Below, one piece after another: positions 8,560 to 17,778 of a stretch of DNA of 18,226 nt; within the stretch, counting starts at the first letter, position 1, and the number at the start of each line of letters is the position of its first letter. The notes below the pieces were generated by a model. That model did not search any database and was not told the origin of the DNA. It worked only from the letters and a program-made list of their open reading frames with translations. Both the position numbers and the translations under genes were made by a program. Origin of the DNA: Cudoniella acicularis. Lineage: Eukaryota; Ascomycota; Leotiomycetes; Helotiales; Helotiaceae. Location of the stretch: the NCBI GenBank assembly GCA_013054445.1, contig JAAMPI010001174.1, positions 1 to 18,226 on the forward strand. Reading direction: 5' to 3'.

Positions 8560-9709
8560 TTCGGAATGCTGAACGATGATTGGTAAATGTGGGTAAGGGA
8601 TGTTTGGTGCTTTTAGGTGAGCTGATGAAATAATAATACTAAATATGAACGACAGAATGTAGAGGCTGGCCAGCAGAAAGAATGAATACTGGCGTTTGCA
8701 ACTAAAGAGTAAAGATTGAAAGAACAGAGAAGGGGGTTGAAGTGAGATTTACAAAACGACCAACAGCTTAGATATATCTATAGGCAGTGTACTTCGGATG
8801 ATTCATGGCCGGGTTGTTCGAAACCAGGCGAAAATCTTCATCCCAGGGACAGGCGCGAAACAACAACTCTCCGTGCACATTGAAGAAGCAAAGAGGGAAG
8901 TCGTCGCGTCTCGGATCGAACATCGGTCCAGAGGGGAGGTATTTCCGAGGATAAGAATAGCTGCTCGCAACATGATTGGTACGTTATCGCACCAACAGCA
9001 GAGTGTGGCAAGACTGTGGCTTCAAGAGAAACCGCAAGTGAGGCAAGGCCATGATTCAACGAGGCTGTGTGAACTCCCTAATTTCTGAGGATTAAGCATA
9101 AACCGAGTCGCAAGTGGCATCTTCTGCCCAATCCGCACGGAGAAGCGATGTGGTGATCGTCCGAAAGGTATGTTAGACGAATAAAACGGGGAGGTGATGT
9201 TCAGTGATGTTCAGTGATCGCTGTCCTCAAACTCGAGAAGCCTCAAGTCTGAAACTTGGCACACGTCTGAGACCCACATTCGCAAATGAATTAGCAATCG
9301 AGGGGAGTGACATGAATTGAACAGCTGGAGAAGAATGCGCCGACGAGATTCCTTTTCGAGAAATGTGTAACTACCTCCAAAGACGTTGAGTAAGGATGTC
9401 ACAATTCGAATGCGCAAATGAAGAGATGTCAACGTGAGGAGATGGCGCGGATGAAAAGCCGTTATTCGTGGAATTTAAGCGAGCCCCAGGGGTTTTACCC
9501 ACGTGATAACCTTATTTCTTCGAAGCACCAGAAGTACACTGAAGTGAAGCGTAGTTGCGCATGCCTAGGTATCAATTCCAAAACAATCCAATACGTTTTT
9601 CATGGTTTTCGGGGTTAGCTAAGTCTTTCTAGTAGTTAAAAATTACATTCTATTGAGATCCGCAATCTATTAAGGTTGTTTATTCTCCTAAGGCTTGTAA
9701 CAACTAAGC

Positions 9710-9745
9710 ATTCGCTAAATTACAGGGACCTGTATTTTAGCAAAT
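9710..9745. repeat. 17-bp imperfect hairpin
   Basis: The arm ATTCGCTAAATTACAGG (9710-9726) matches the complement of CCTGTATTTTAGCAAAT (9729-9745) at 15 of 17 positions with a 2-bp loop. The start ATTCGCTAAA recurs at about 9969-9978, near the right side of the same interval, suggesting that both belong to one interspersed element. Confidence 0.5.
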
Positions 9746-9886
9746 CGAGTGCTCATAGTTTTTGCATTACTTAATAAAGATATGCCAGTTTTTCCTGAAA
9801 GAAATAATCCCGAAATCGCAGTATGTACTTCCATTCATTCCTGGGAAGATGTTTGTTGGTAAGCAACTTGAGACTGAATTATGGGC

Positions 9887-9950
9887 ATTACCGTACAGGA
9901 TTGAACTCCCAAGTCTTGGCGTTGTTGCCGCTAAGCTACAGATACCTAAA
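9887..9950 (-). repeat. tRNA-like A-box/B-box element, possible SINE
   Basis: On the complement TAGCTTAGCGG matches the RNA polymerase III A box (TRGCNNAGYNGG) well, and about 20 bases later GAGTTCAATCC resembles a B box with one base missing. The stretch between them (CGCCAAGACTTGGG) looks like part of a tRNA anticodon arm, but there is no closing acceptor stem and the spacing is short, so this is not a functional tRNA gene. A tRNA-derived SINE or tRNA pseudogene is the best reading. The body would extend into the surrounding sequence; its limits are not visible. Confidence 0.4.
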
Positions 9951-10847
9951 CGCTGTAATCCAGCCAACATTCGCTAAACCTCAGGTCATGCACAGTGCAG
10001 TTTTAGCTTAACCTTACGGCATCTCGCCACTCACCACCCTTCTTTTCATCCTCCTCGTCACAAAACACAAACACCAACAGCGTCGCAAAAACGCAAGATA
10101 TACCCTTACAAAGGCTTCCGGGCACATCATCATTGTCTTCGCTTCTAAGCAGCAAGTCAGACTTTCAGACCGATACCATGCGCTCCACGTGATCTTGCCC
10201 AAGTGACGCGGTGCTTTGAATTTTCTCGGGGCTGTGAATTGCCATACCAGTACGGCCAGGATCACCAAAATAATGATTCGATTCACAGAAAAAATACGTG
10301 CTCGGCACGACGGAAATAATACATGAGATATTAAAGTCATTCTCTGGAGAAAGGCCCAGTGCATCTACTCCAGTCGGCCGGAATCTGAATGTCATCTCGA
10401 ACGTCATCAGGAGGTACCAACCGCGTCACCGTGCGCATTTCGTTTCGGGGGGATGATGCCGATCCCGTTTTCGTCTAGTCCCGTATCGTTTCCATCGGCC
10501 CCGTATTGTGGTGACGCTTTGCATTGATGGGTTCATCTCATGATTCTCATTTATTTGCAAGGTCCATATAGTTGGGATCTGAGCAGCAAGAAGACCCTTG
10601 CTTTTGAATGATGCAATGTGTTGAGCGAAAGTTTGCATGTTCTTTTCTATTTTCGGGTTCAGTTGAAAATGTCTACTATCAAAACTACAACCGCCGAGAA
10701 GTCGAAGTTCAATACCTGGCATCGCATTCTGGCTGGCCCTTCACAGTACTGTAATTGATTGCATCCTGCAGCCTCCATCAAGCTCGCAGAGCAGTTCAAT
10801 CATTTCACCCCCTTCCCCCCTCTCTACAAGTACAGCACAATCTCTCT

Positions 10848-11455
10848 TCATCCCAGCTTACACCCAACAGCATTCAACTTCACAGTACAATTACTGTTTC
10901 CTTGAAGGTACCACATCCTTTTCAAAAATCAGCAATATTACCCTAAAACTCAATCAATAGTACTCACTGTCCACATCTGTCCTTGCAACCCCCAGCATAC
11001 GCAAGTCCATAATTGAATTCATTCCTTGGATCCGGCACATCAACCAGCCCTTGGGGATACACCCCATTGCAGAAGAACGACGCGGTGCACGCTCCTGAAC
11101 TGAAGCTTGTAGCTATTCACATTTGATCAGCCAACGTTCGTCGTCCAATGTATCATCACAACTCCCCACCAAATGCCTGGTGTCTTGAGAAGAGAAAGCA
11201 CGAATCAAATGCATAGATCAAGAGAGACGACTTACGAGCCAAATACACCTGTTGCGTAAACTGATTTATCGCATTGGCGCAATCATCCGCGAAAGCTTCC
11301 GAGTCAACACATTGACTGCAACCCCCACAAGTCGCGCCCCAGGTTGCCTGTCTCCTGAGAATATCACTAGATCCCGATAGCGACGATGTTGCGGAGCTGA
11401 AGGGGAGAACTGCCAAAAGCAACGAAGCGCTGGCGAGGAATGAGTTGGCACGCAT
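10848..11455 (-). CDS. Small secreted cysteine-rich protein, ten cysteines (3 exons), candidate effector
   Basis: Model: exon 1 11455-11236, intron 141 nt (donor GTAAGT, acceptor TTCAG), exon 2 11094-10968, intron 50 nt (donor GTGAGT, branch GCTGAT, acceptor AAAAG), exon 3 10917-10848. Phases agree and give 138 residues. Residues 1-22 (MRANSFLASASLLLAVLPFS plus SA) are a signal peptide. Arg-Arg at 34-35 could be a Kex2-type propeptide site. Cysteines fall at 43, 46, 49, 59, 76, 82, 110, 114, 126 and 135, an even number suited to five disulfides. No known fold is recognised; many such proteins in plant-associated fungi are effectors, which is inference here. An alternative in-frame acceptor 18 nt upstream (11112) would add six residues, so intron 1 is less certain. 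A TATA box lies about 91 bp upstream. Confidence 0.8.
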
Positions 11456-12176
11456 TTTGAATCTTAATTCAGGAAAGATGCTGGTGAGTTTGTCTATGGG
11501 ATAAACAAGATACCAAAATCCAGAGCAGAGTAGGAGAATACAGCGTTTATTTATACACAACTTCACACCCCTCTTTCCTCTCTACCACCAAATAAAATCC
11601 CCGACACACCACGCAGCCACTCCCAACAAACCGTACCATCTCTGATCTCTTTTCTCATCCTCCCCAATCCCAAAATTTCCATTCCAAGAGTTAACTACCT
11701 GGATTTCCTCTCACAGCAACGCAAACACGTGCATATATACCGGAGAGGGGGTATCCACCGCGTACCCCGCCGTTCGAAGGATCCGGTAGATTGCTTCCGG
11801 CATCCGATCCGGGGAGTTGGTTCATTTAGCCTTTCTCTTGCTTTCCTATTGCGGGGCTCTCTGCGCGAAACCTTATTTCTCTTTGTAAATTACTAATCTG
11901 TGTGTTGGGAGCTTGGGGAAGGTGATAGTGGGAATATAAGCGAAATATGATTGATGTATATATGCTACCAAAATCTAGCCCTCGCGTACCTGATGGCCAC
12001 CCCCTATTGACCATACCCGCGTCGCCATGGGGCGACTTCAGTGCGGGTGGCAACCTCGCACTTTCTGCATGCCCAGCTATTCGTTCTTCAGGGGAAGATC
12101 AAATTCTAAGATCTCGAGCAAGAGCAAGTATCTTAAAGCAGTCCGTTAACCCCGAAATGCCAGAAATCAAATCAAA
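11456..12176. other. Promoter region of the cysteine-rich gene and spacer to the NO VEIN-like pseudogene
   Basis: Positions 11560-11720 are C-rich on the given strand (pyrimidine-rich), as often seen in fungal promoters. No coding feature is supported; ORFs at 11826-12053 and 11947-12210 overlap on opposite strands and have no domains. Confidence 0.45.
11546..11555 (-). promoter_or_regulatory. TATA box of the ten-cysteine secreted protein gene
   Basis: The complement reads TATAAATAAA, about 91 bp before the ATG at 11455, with a pyrimidine-rich region beyond it. A second TATA-like stretch (TATATATG) near 11733-11740 is farther away. Confidence 0.55.
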
Positions 12177-15100
12177 TCACCTCAAAGCCACCTTTGGAGT
12201 AACTGTGTAGCTTTCTTCAGCGAAATCTAACTCTCCTGGATCCGAGTATATGCGGAGGCCGATATTCTGTGTATCTAGGTGGAACACACGAAAGATCAAA
12301 TAGACATCCTGTACCACATCATCCTGTTTTGCCGCAATGTCGTGCATCTGAAGGAGGTAGATATTAGTCTCTGCAAACCACTGAAATGCGTACTCTGGAA
12401 GGCTTACTTGTCCATACTGGCTCTTGCTCATGTAGAATCGAGTGTCACACTTTTTTAGCATAGTCTTGACTTCGATGAAGTATTTTGGCTTCGCCCCCCT
12501 GTAACGCTCGGGTCCGAGGTAGAGTTTATCTATCAAATATTGAGTGAAGTCACCATCTTCGTCGTCGAAGATGATATCTGTCTGTCCGCGCCTGACTGGC
12601 TTTTCCACCTCCGGGAAGTCTGCCGCACAGTTAGGGTGTACTCGGACGTAGTCACGGATACTGCTCGGCCAGTTTCTCGGGTTCATGTTAAGCTTGCGCC
12701 CAGAAGGGAATGGGGGAGGTATGAGAGAAGCTCGTAGACCTATTTAATGGTGATGCTAGTTCCTTGTCAGAGGGGTGAGGGGCCTTGGGCGATTCTTACG
12801 AATAATTCACCGGCTGCGCCTATCTTCATGTCGTGTTTAAGCTGGTTTACTGTGCGGGTACCGAACGCCGTAGTTGTATGGGGCGAATCTGAAGGAGACT
12901 CATCCTCGATCGCATTTGTTAAAGAAGACATGTCAAATAACCCTCGGGTGGGTATGTTTTCCTCTCTAGCTGCCTCTCTGATCCTGCCTAAAAGCTTTAC
13001 ATATTCGCCTTGGCTTTCGAGTGTCGCCCTTAAGACGGAGTCTCCATGGACAACTGACGGCAAAACTCGAGGCAAATGAGGATGTACGGTGATCGCTTCT
13101 GGTAGTTGCGCAAGTGATCTTGGGACGGTACCGGTGTTTGGAGACGGGCTCGAAGAGAAAGTGGATGTGGAATCGTCACTCAGAGCGCTCGAGTGACTCG
13201 AGGACGCGGTTGCGGCGAAACTGTCAATAGATGTTTGAGAACCGCCCTCGTCGTCGCTCTCTTCACTGGAACTTGTCGAATCTATCTCCAATCCCACCAG
13301 ACCTGTCGATAAACCAGTAATATCTCCTTCAAACCATTCTGGCAGTCCTCTGATACCAAATTATGTCAATAAATCCTCTAGCATCTGCTCATCCTGGGGA
13401 ACATTCAGGACAGCAGCCAACGCTCTCGCCGCATTCGCGTCGGCCACTGAATGATCATATTTAGACTTCTTCATGAAAAATTCCGAGAGCAACCTTTCAG
13501 GAAGAAGTTTACAGTAACAAAGGAGGCGTTGTTTCTCCTCGCTTGGAATAAAAAATCGTAACTCTGTCTTACTCTTTTGCTCGATGTGCAATTTGGACGT
13601 CGAGTTGAGAACAGTTACGATTGTCTCTTTGCTGTTGGCTATCTGGGGGGGATCTAAAAAGGTCGAAATGCCACTCGTTTGATAGACTTTAGCCCTGGAG
13701 AGGAGCGGAAAGAGAGATGAGTCCTTCCCTCGAGATCTTGGGGATTTGAAGTGGACCGCGTAACTATCACTTGTTAGCAAACGAATGAGATGCGCGCTAT
13801 TCTTGGGTGAGATACCGGAAAAGTGCTGTGGCACGAAACCTCAGATCTTTTGTCAATTTCTTGGAGCACTCCTCTAGAGTGCCGCTAAACTCGGGCCTTT
13901 CCGTCACTCTGTTCGACAAATATCGACTTTCGAGGTCCATCCAGCGCAGGAAGGGTTCTAAATCATGGACCTCCTCAAGTGTGAGATCGAGCATGGGGAC
14001 TCGCTTATTGAATGCTTCCCAATAGTTCTCACGGCCTCGGATAGAGAACTCGCCCGTCGTACTTTCCAACCTCAAGCTACCGTCTTCCAATATCACCGGG
14101 AAAATGGCGCTTGACCGAAGGCTTTCTCTCACCGGTCCAGACCCATTGAGAGACATCGAATTGATCGCTTGCATAATGGTCTTTATTCTTCCAACCAGAA
14201 TCATCAGAGAGCACGATACCAGCAAGGGGTCTGGCTTGGAGTTGCAGCTCTTCCGCCAACATATCCAAAGTCGGTTCTGCCACATTCAGACAATCTACAA
14301 AGAAGCCTTTTAACGCCTTTTTGTGTTCACCTTGGCCATATTGCCCAGAGACAGTATGCCTATCCGTGATTTGTGCCTTGCTGGACCATAGGCAAAAAGA
14401 CGGCGACTTCCAGCAGTTTATCTCCGATTGGATCCAGATGAGCCCTGAAGTCTCGAAACGTTCCCTAAAAATATCAGAACGCTTTTCGGCAGCTTCATGA
14501 CTACGTGGCTCTATCTTACCGAATCTTGTCACTTATGCTTTCATCCGCCTGCCTCATGGCGTTCAGGCGGACATATATGTCTTTGATGTTATCAAGACAT
14601 ACCTCACTCTTGAGTTGACGCATAAACTCTAATTCCTCAAGGAGATCCACCGATGTTGTATTTTGGATGAGGAGGGGTTCTCGGAAGAATTCTACGGGAA
14701 GTGAAGTATCGGTGATCAAGCGATAGCGGGCCAGCAGTGGAATCTTAGACTGCATGTAAGATGGGGCATCCCACCTGCACTTTTCTGGTGCATTCCAAGA
14801 AAACGAACTAGGTTTTGACGTGGGAACGAACACTACCCGCCATCCCCAAGGCCAAAGAATTTTCTGTGAAGAATCAGTATAGTCAGGAAAAGGCACTAGG
14901 ATTATCCTACCGAACAGTCTTCTGCGCCTCTTGGCAAGATTCAGCTTGTGCACATTGACATTGAATCTGAACATACAATTTAAATACCCTTTTTTGGACG
15001 ATGTTGCCCTTGAGTTTTTTTAAGAAAAACAAGATCCAAAGGTAAAATTGAAGGTTCAATTCTTTGTTAACATCGAAAGATGTTAATAAATGCCAGCTGA

Positions 15101-16028
15101 TAAGGTCACGATCTGTAACCTCTGCTGGAAGTGTGAGGAAAGGGTAACTACCATCTACTGCGAATGACTCGCAAGCTTTTAGAAGTGCAGGAAGCGGCAG
15201 ATCAGCTAGTTTGAGCTGCATTTTTCCTGGATCTCCATTTCCAGTTGTGAGGCACTACAACGTTGGAGACTTTTTTTTCTGATGGGTTTACTGATCTGCT
15301 CGTTGTAATTGGACCAATGCGCTCGCAAGAGTCCGACAACCTTGTTTGGGCAATCTCTTGAAATCCTTTCGAAAATCGGCGATAGCTGTGCAGGGTTGTC
15401 TCGGTTGGCTAGGCGTGGGTATTCTTGCACTCCGATGACGTCTCTCAGCCATTCCTTCCAGGAAGGATGCCCAGATCTCTCAGTCGGCGATGGTGTTTCT
15501 AGGTATTTCTGATGCAAAATCAAGCTGGAATCACTGGGAAACAGTTCTCGAACACCAAATGGATCATTTGAATCAAAGAGATTTCACAAGACCGCGGCAG
15601 GACCAGGCCGTTATTCTTGTTGAAAACCTGCACTCGTCCAAATAGCTTCCTATCATCCTTGTAGGCTTTCGGATGCGTCCACCACAGAAATCGAAGATGT
15701 GCCAGAGAATCATTCCGATTAATGGTGTGAAGAGGTTGGTACTTTCCAAAAATATGTTGACGTACCAGATCGCAAGCCATCCTCACTGCTTATTCGCTGC
15801 ACGTCATCCGACAAGTGAATAGAATAGGGGTCGATTCGGTTGCGCGGCACGTTGACGATAGGCTGAAACCTCGGGGGTTTCACGTATCACGAAGAGAAGC
15901 ACGGTTGTTCTAGAAGCAAGGCGGCAGGAAAATCTAAGGAGCGCGACTGAAACATTTTGAACATTTTCCAACATTTGCATCCACACAGCCAATCTACCCT
16001 CCTTAGCTACCCTAATTTGCGTGAGGAA
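12177..16028 (-). pseudogene. Decayed NO VEIN/sacsin-like protein gene (DUF3883 C-terminus), N-terminal ATPase part missing
   Basis: Overlapping fragments on the complement join into about 1,200 codons of one large fungal protein. Early parts include AHLRFLWWTHPKAYKDD and NDPFGVRELF; the end has KIGAAGELFVYELLS and the DUF3883 nuclease-like region with TDIIFDD and YFIEVKT (12465-12482). Four features fit real introns: 13764-13815 (branch GCTAAC), 14465-14519, 12740-12799, and possibly a 54-nt one near 14910-14966. Lesions: TGA at 15887-15889, TAA at 13361-13363, and frame changes near 15940, 15785, 15585, 15255, 14195 and 12720, plus 14908 if not spliced. The HSP90-like ATPase region expected at the N-terminus is absent; the remnant stops at AT-rich DNA near 16029. 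In bacteria and plants related domains occur in defence or developmental proteins; the fungal role is unknown. Some frame breaks could be assembly errors, but all of them is unlikely given intact neighbours. Confidence 0.8.
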
Positions 16029-16384
16029 TTAGCATTTGCGGTTCTATGTGTATAGACTGTGTATGGGCACCTCCTTATCCGTATTAGGCACATCGCAAAC
16101 CAATTCCCATCAATCTATATAGTATTGTTATTTATTAGTTCTAAGTGTCGTTAACTATAGCAGAGAAGGATTCTAAAGGTATCTCGATATGAAGGATTGT
16201 TTTATTTTTTCACGTAATCTATCCACACTTTACAGAACGGCCCTCACGTAGCGATACAATAAAGTAATTAAACTTTAATATATAACTATTTTTCTTTATT
16301 TCTCTTTTATAATAAATAAGATCCAGTTAATAATTCTTTTATTATTTATATAATTATTACACTTTTAGGCCCCTAATCCTACCT
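16029..16384. other. AT-rich spacer between the two NO VEIN-like remnants
   Basis: Very AT-rich from about 16100 on, with no ORF or recognised motif. It replaces the expected N-terminal coding part of the pseudogene, and looks like heavily mutated repeat DNA. Confidence 0.45.
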
Positions 16385-16834
16385 TTAGATTTATTCCCTT
16401 CGAAATATATACTTATCCAAATATAGAAATTCTTAAGGCTATTTAGAAGTTATATAATGTTGAGGAGGATATATAACTTCGTATTTTCTGTAATGTTGTG
16501 TATCTACAGCAGGTGGATATTAGTTTTTATAAACTATGAAATACGTAGTACATACTCAGGATGACTTATTCGTCTCTTACCTATAGACAATTTACTATCA
16601 CACTTTTTTTTCTCGGCATAGTCTTTCTTGACTTCGATAAAGTATTTTTGGGTGGATAACCCCCTATGCCGCTCCGGTACGTTCGAGGTAGAGCTTATTT
16701 ATATATTAAATATAGAGTGAACTCACTAACCACCATTGTCATTGAAGATAATATCTCCCTATTCAATCACTCTTTACTGGCTTTTCCACCTCCGGGAAGT
16801 TTAGGCTGCTCCGTAGTTACGATACACTCGGATG
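16385..16834 (-). pseudogene. Second, strongly decayed copy of the DUF3883 C-terminal domain
   Basis: This interval aligns by eye with 12235-12660 in the same orientation. Shared landmarks are GGCTTTTCCACCTCCGGGAA (16779-16798 versus about 12597-12616), the codons for YFIEVK (16627-16644 versus 12465-12482) and GGT(A/G)GATATTAGT near 16511. Many differences are C-to-T or G-to-A in the direction of this copy, for example CTCTGCAAACC becoming TTTTATAAACT, plus small indels. No continuous reading frame is left. Homology fades into AT-rich DNA on the left and ends near 16834. It is a relic with no expected product; the start position is approximate. Confidence 0.75.
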
Positions 16835-17248
16835 TATAATTCATCACACTCTCTCTCTCCACTCCTTCCCTAACAGTACCACACAAATCCACAATCACAC
16901 AGAACATAAAACCCCAAAACCCAAAATAAATGCGTGTATAATGTATATATATAATCGGCAAGGACAGTGAGAGTTTCAAATCTAGCTATAAAAATAACAA
17001 CAGAACGAATCAAAAACACAACTACCAACTACCGAGCCCGCTATGACACCCTAACCTCCTATGCTATGCTTGCTTGGCTGCAAAATAATCCATCGATCAA
17101 TCGATCGATCTATACAGCGGATCGCCGGATATATAGGATAAACCAAACTCCTACGTTAACAGTAGTTAGCACCAATCCTAACACTCCCTCTCACCCTCCT
17201 CTCTCCCTATCCCCACAAAACAAAATCCCACAACACACTCACCTCAAT
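16835..17248. other. Spacer between the DUF3883 relic and the small secreted-protein gene
   Basis: No gene is supported. A 99-codon ORF on the given strand (16967-17266) is low-complexity, rich in Asn, Thr, Ile and Pro, and without domains. A short ATCG-rich repeat lies at 17092-17110. Confidence 0.45.
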
Positions 17249-17521
17249 TCAATTCTCAACAACTAAACCCCTCTCCTCCATAAAACTCTCAATCCATTTC
17301 CTCGGCAAAGTCGTAGCATCAAACCCCATCCCGCGCTTAGTGGCGCAGCCAGGGTCGGACCGTCGGTGAGGGCTTCGCAGCTGTTGAAGGCCGTTGCCAG
17401 GGAGACGATGGCGAGGATGATGATGGTGGTTGCTGGGAACTGTTTTTTGAGGGAGTTAGTGGGAGGTGGGAGGTGAGAAGGCGAGGGAGGATAGAGAGGG
17501 AAGGGGGGGACGAACTTGCAT
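17249..17521 (-). pseudogene. Small secreted protein gene with an apparent frame break
   Basis: The ATG at 17521 lies in a good context (CAACATGC). Two codons are followed by a 76-nt intron, 17440-17515, with donor GTTCGT, branch CACTAAC and acceptor AACAG. Spliced, the start reads MQFPATTIIILAIVSLATAF, a textbook signal peptide, then NSCEALTDG. The same frame continues to a stop at 17263 (60 residues) but with unusual codons. Near 17355-17360 a one-base shift would instead lead into DPGCATKRGMGFDATTLPRK and WIESFMEERGLVVEN, ending at 17249, which looks much more protein-like. So either the gene is recently broken, the assembly has a missing base, or the shorter frame is real. A TATA box and a CT-rich leader support a once-expressed gene. 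No family is recognised. Confidence 0.5.
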
Positions 17522-17770
17522 GTTGACTGATTTTCTCTAATTCTCCTTGACTGAAATTGTCGGATTTGGTTTCTTTGTCGAAAGGCAGATATATAGGTAG
17601 GTAGTTGGTTTTCGATTCGTTTGCAATTTGAAGTTGATTTGAAAAAACGAGACGATGATGCAAATGAGAGAATGTAAATGCAGATAGAAATGAAGATAAA
17701 GTAAATTGAAATGAAGTAAACTGAAAATGAAAATGAGATGAGAGAGAAACAATGGTAGACTGATAGGTTC

Positions 17771-17778
17771 TTTATATA
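17771..17778 (-). promoter_or_regulatory. TATA box of the small secreted-protein gene
   Basis: The complement reads TATATAAA about 250 bp before the ATG, followed by a long CT-rich leader (17530-17760) typical of fungal 5' untranslated regions. Confidence 0.45.

Larger units (their letters stand above)
8560..10847. other. Long gene-poor interval upstream of the GPI-protein gene
   Basis: The first few hundred bases must include the GPI-gene promoter; the complement has CT-rich tracts near 8700-8760 and a TATA-like GATATATC near 8771-8778. ORFs of 60-116 codons exist on both strands (for example 8798-9088, 10014-10364 and 10426-10722) but lack domains, signal peptides or plausible splicing. 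A 10-bp unit GTGATGTTCA is repeated 2.5 times at 9194-9218. The part 9700-10010 has repeat-element features listed separately. Confidence 0.45.

Noticed and set aside
8798..9088. 96-codon plus-strand ORF upstream of the GPI-protein gene
   Set aside because: Overlaps an opposite-strand ORF of similar length and has no recognisable feature; probably chance.
9887..9950. Functional tRNA gene
   Set aside because: A and B boxes are present, but the acceptor stem does not pair and the anticodon arm is incomplete.
10426..10722. 98-codon ORF on the complement
   Set aside because: No domain, signal peptide or plausible intron; composition like the surrounding spacer.
14910..14966. A 54-nt intron (donor GTATGT, acceptor CGCAG) that would repair the frame in the NO VEIN-like gene
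   Set aside because: Not fully rejected: it would fix the local frame, but the sequence it removes looks coding for this family, so a frameshift near 14908 is at least as likely. It does not rescue the other lesions.
16967..17266. 99-codon plus-strand ORF
   Set aside because: Low-complexity, Asn/Thr/Pro-rich translation, no domain, and its end overlaps the secreted-protein gene on the other strand.
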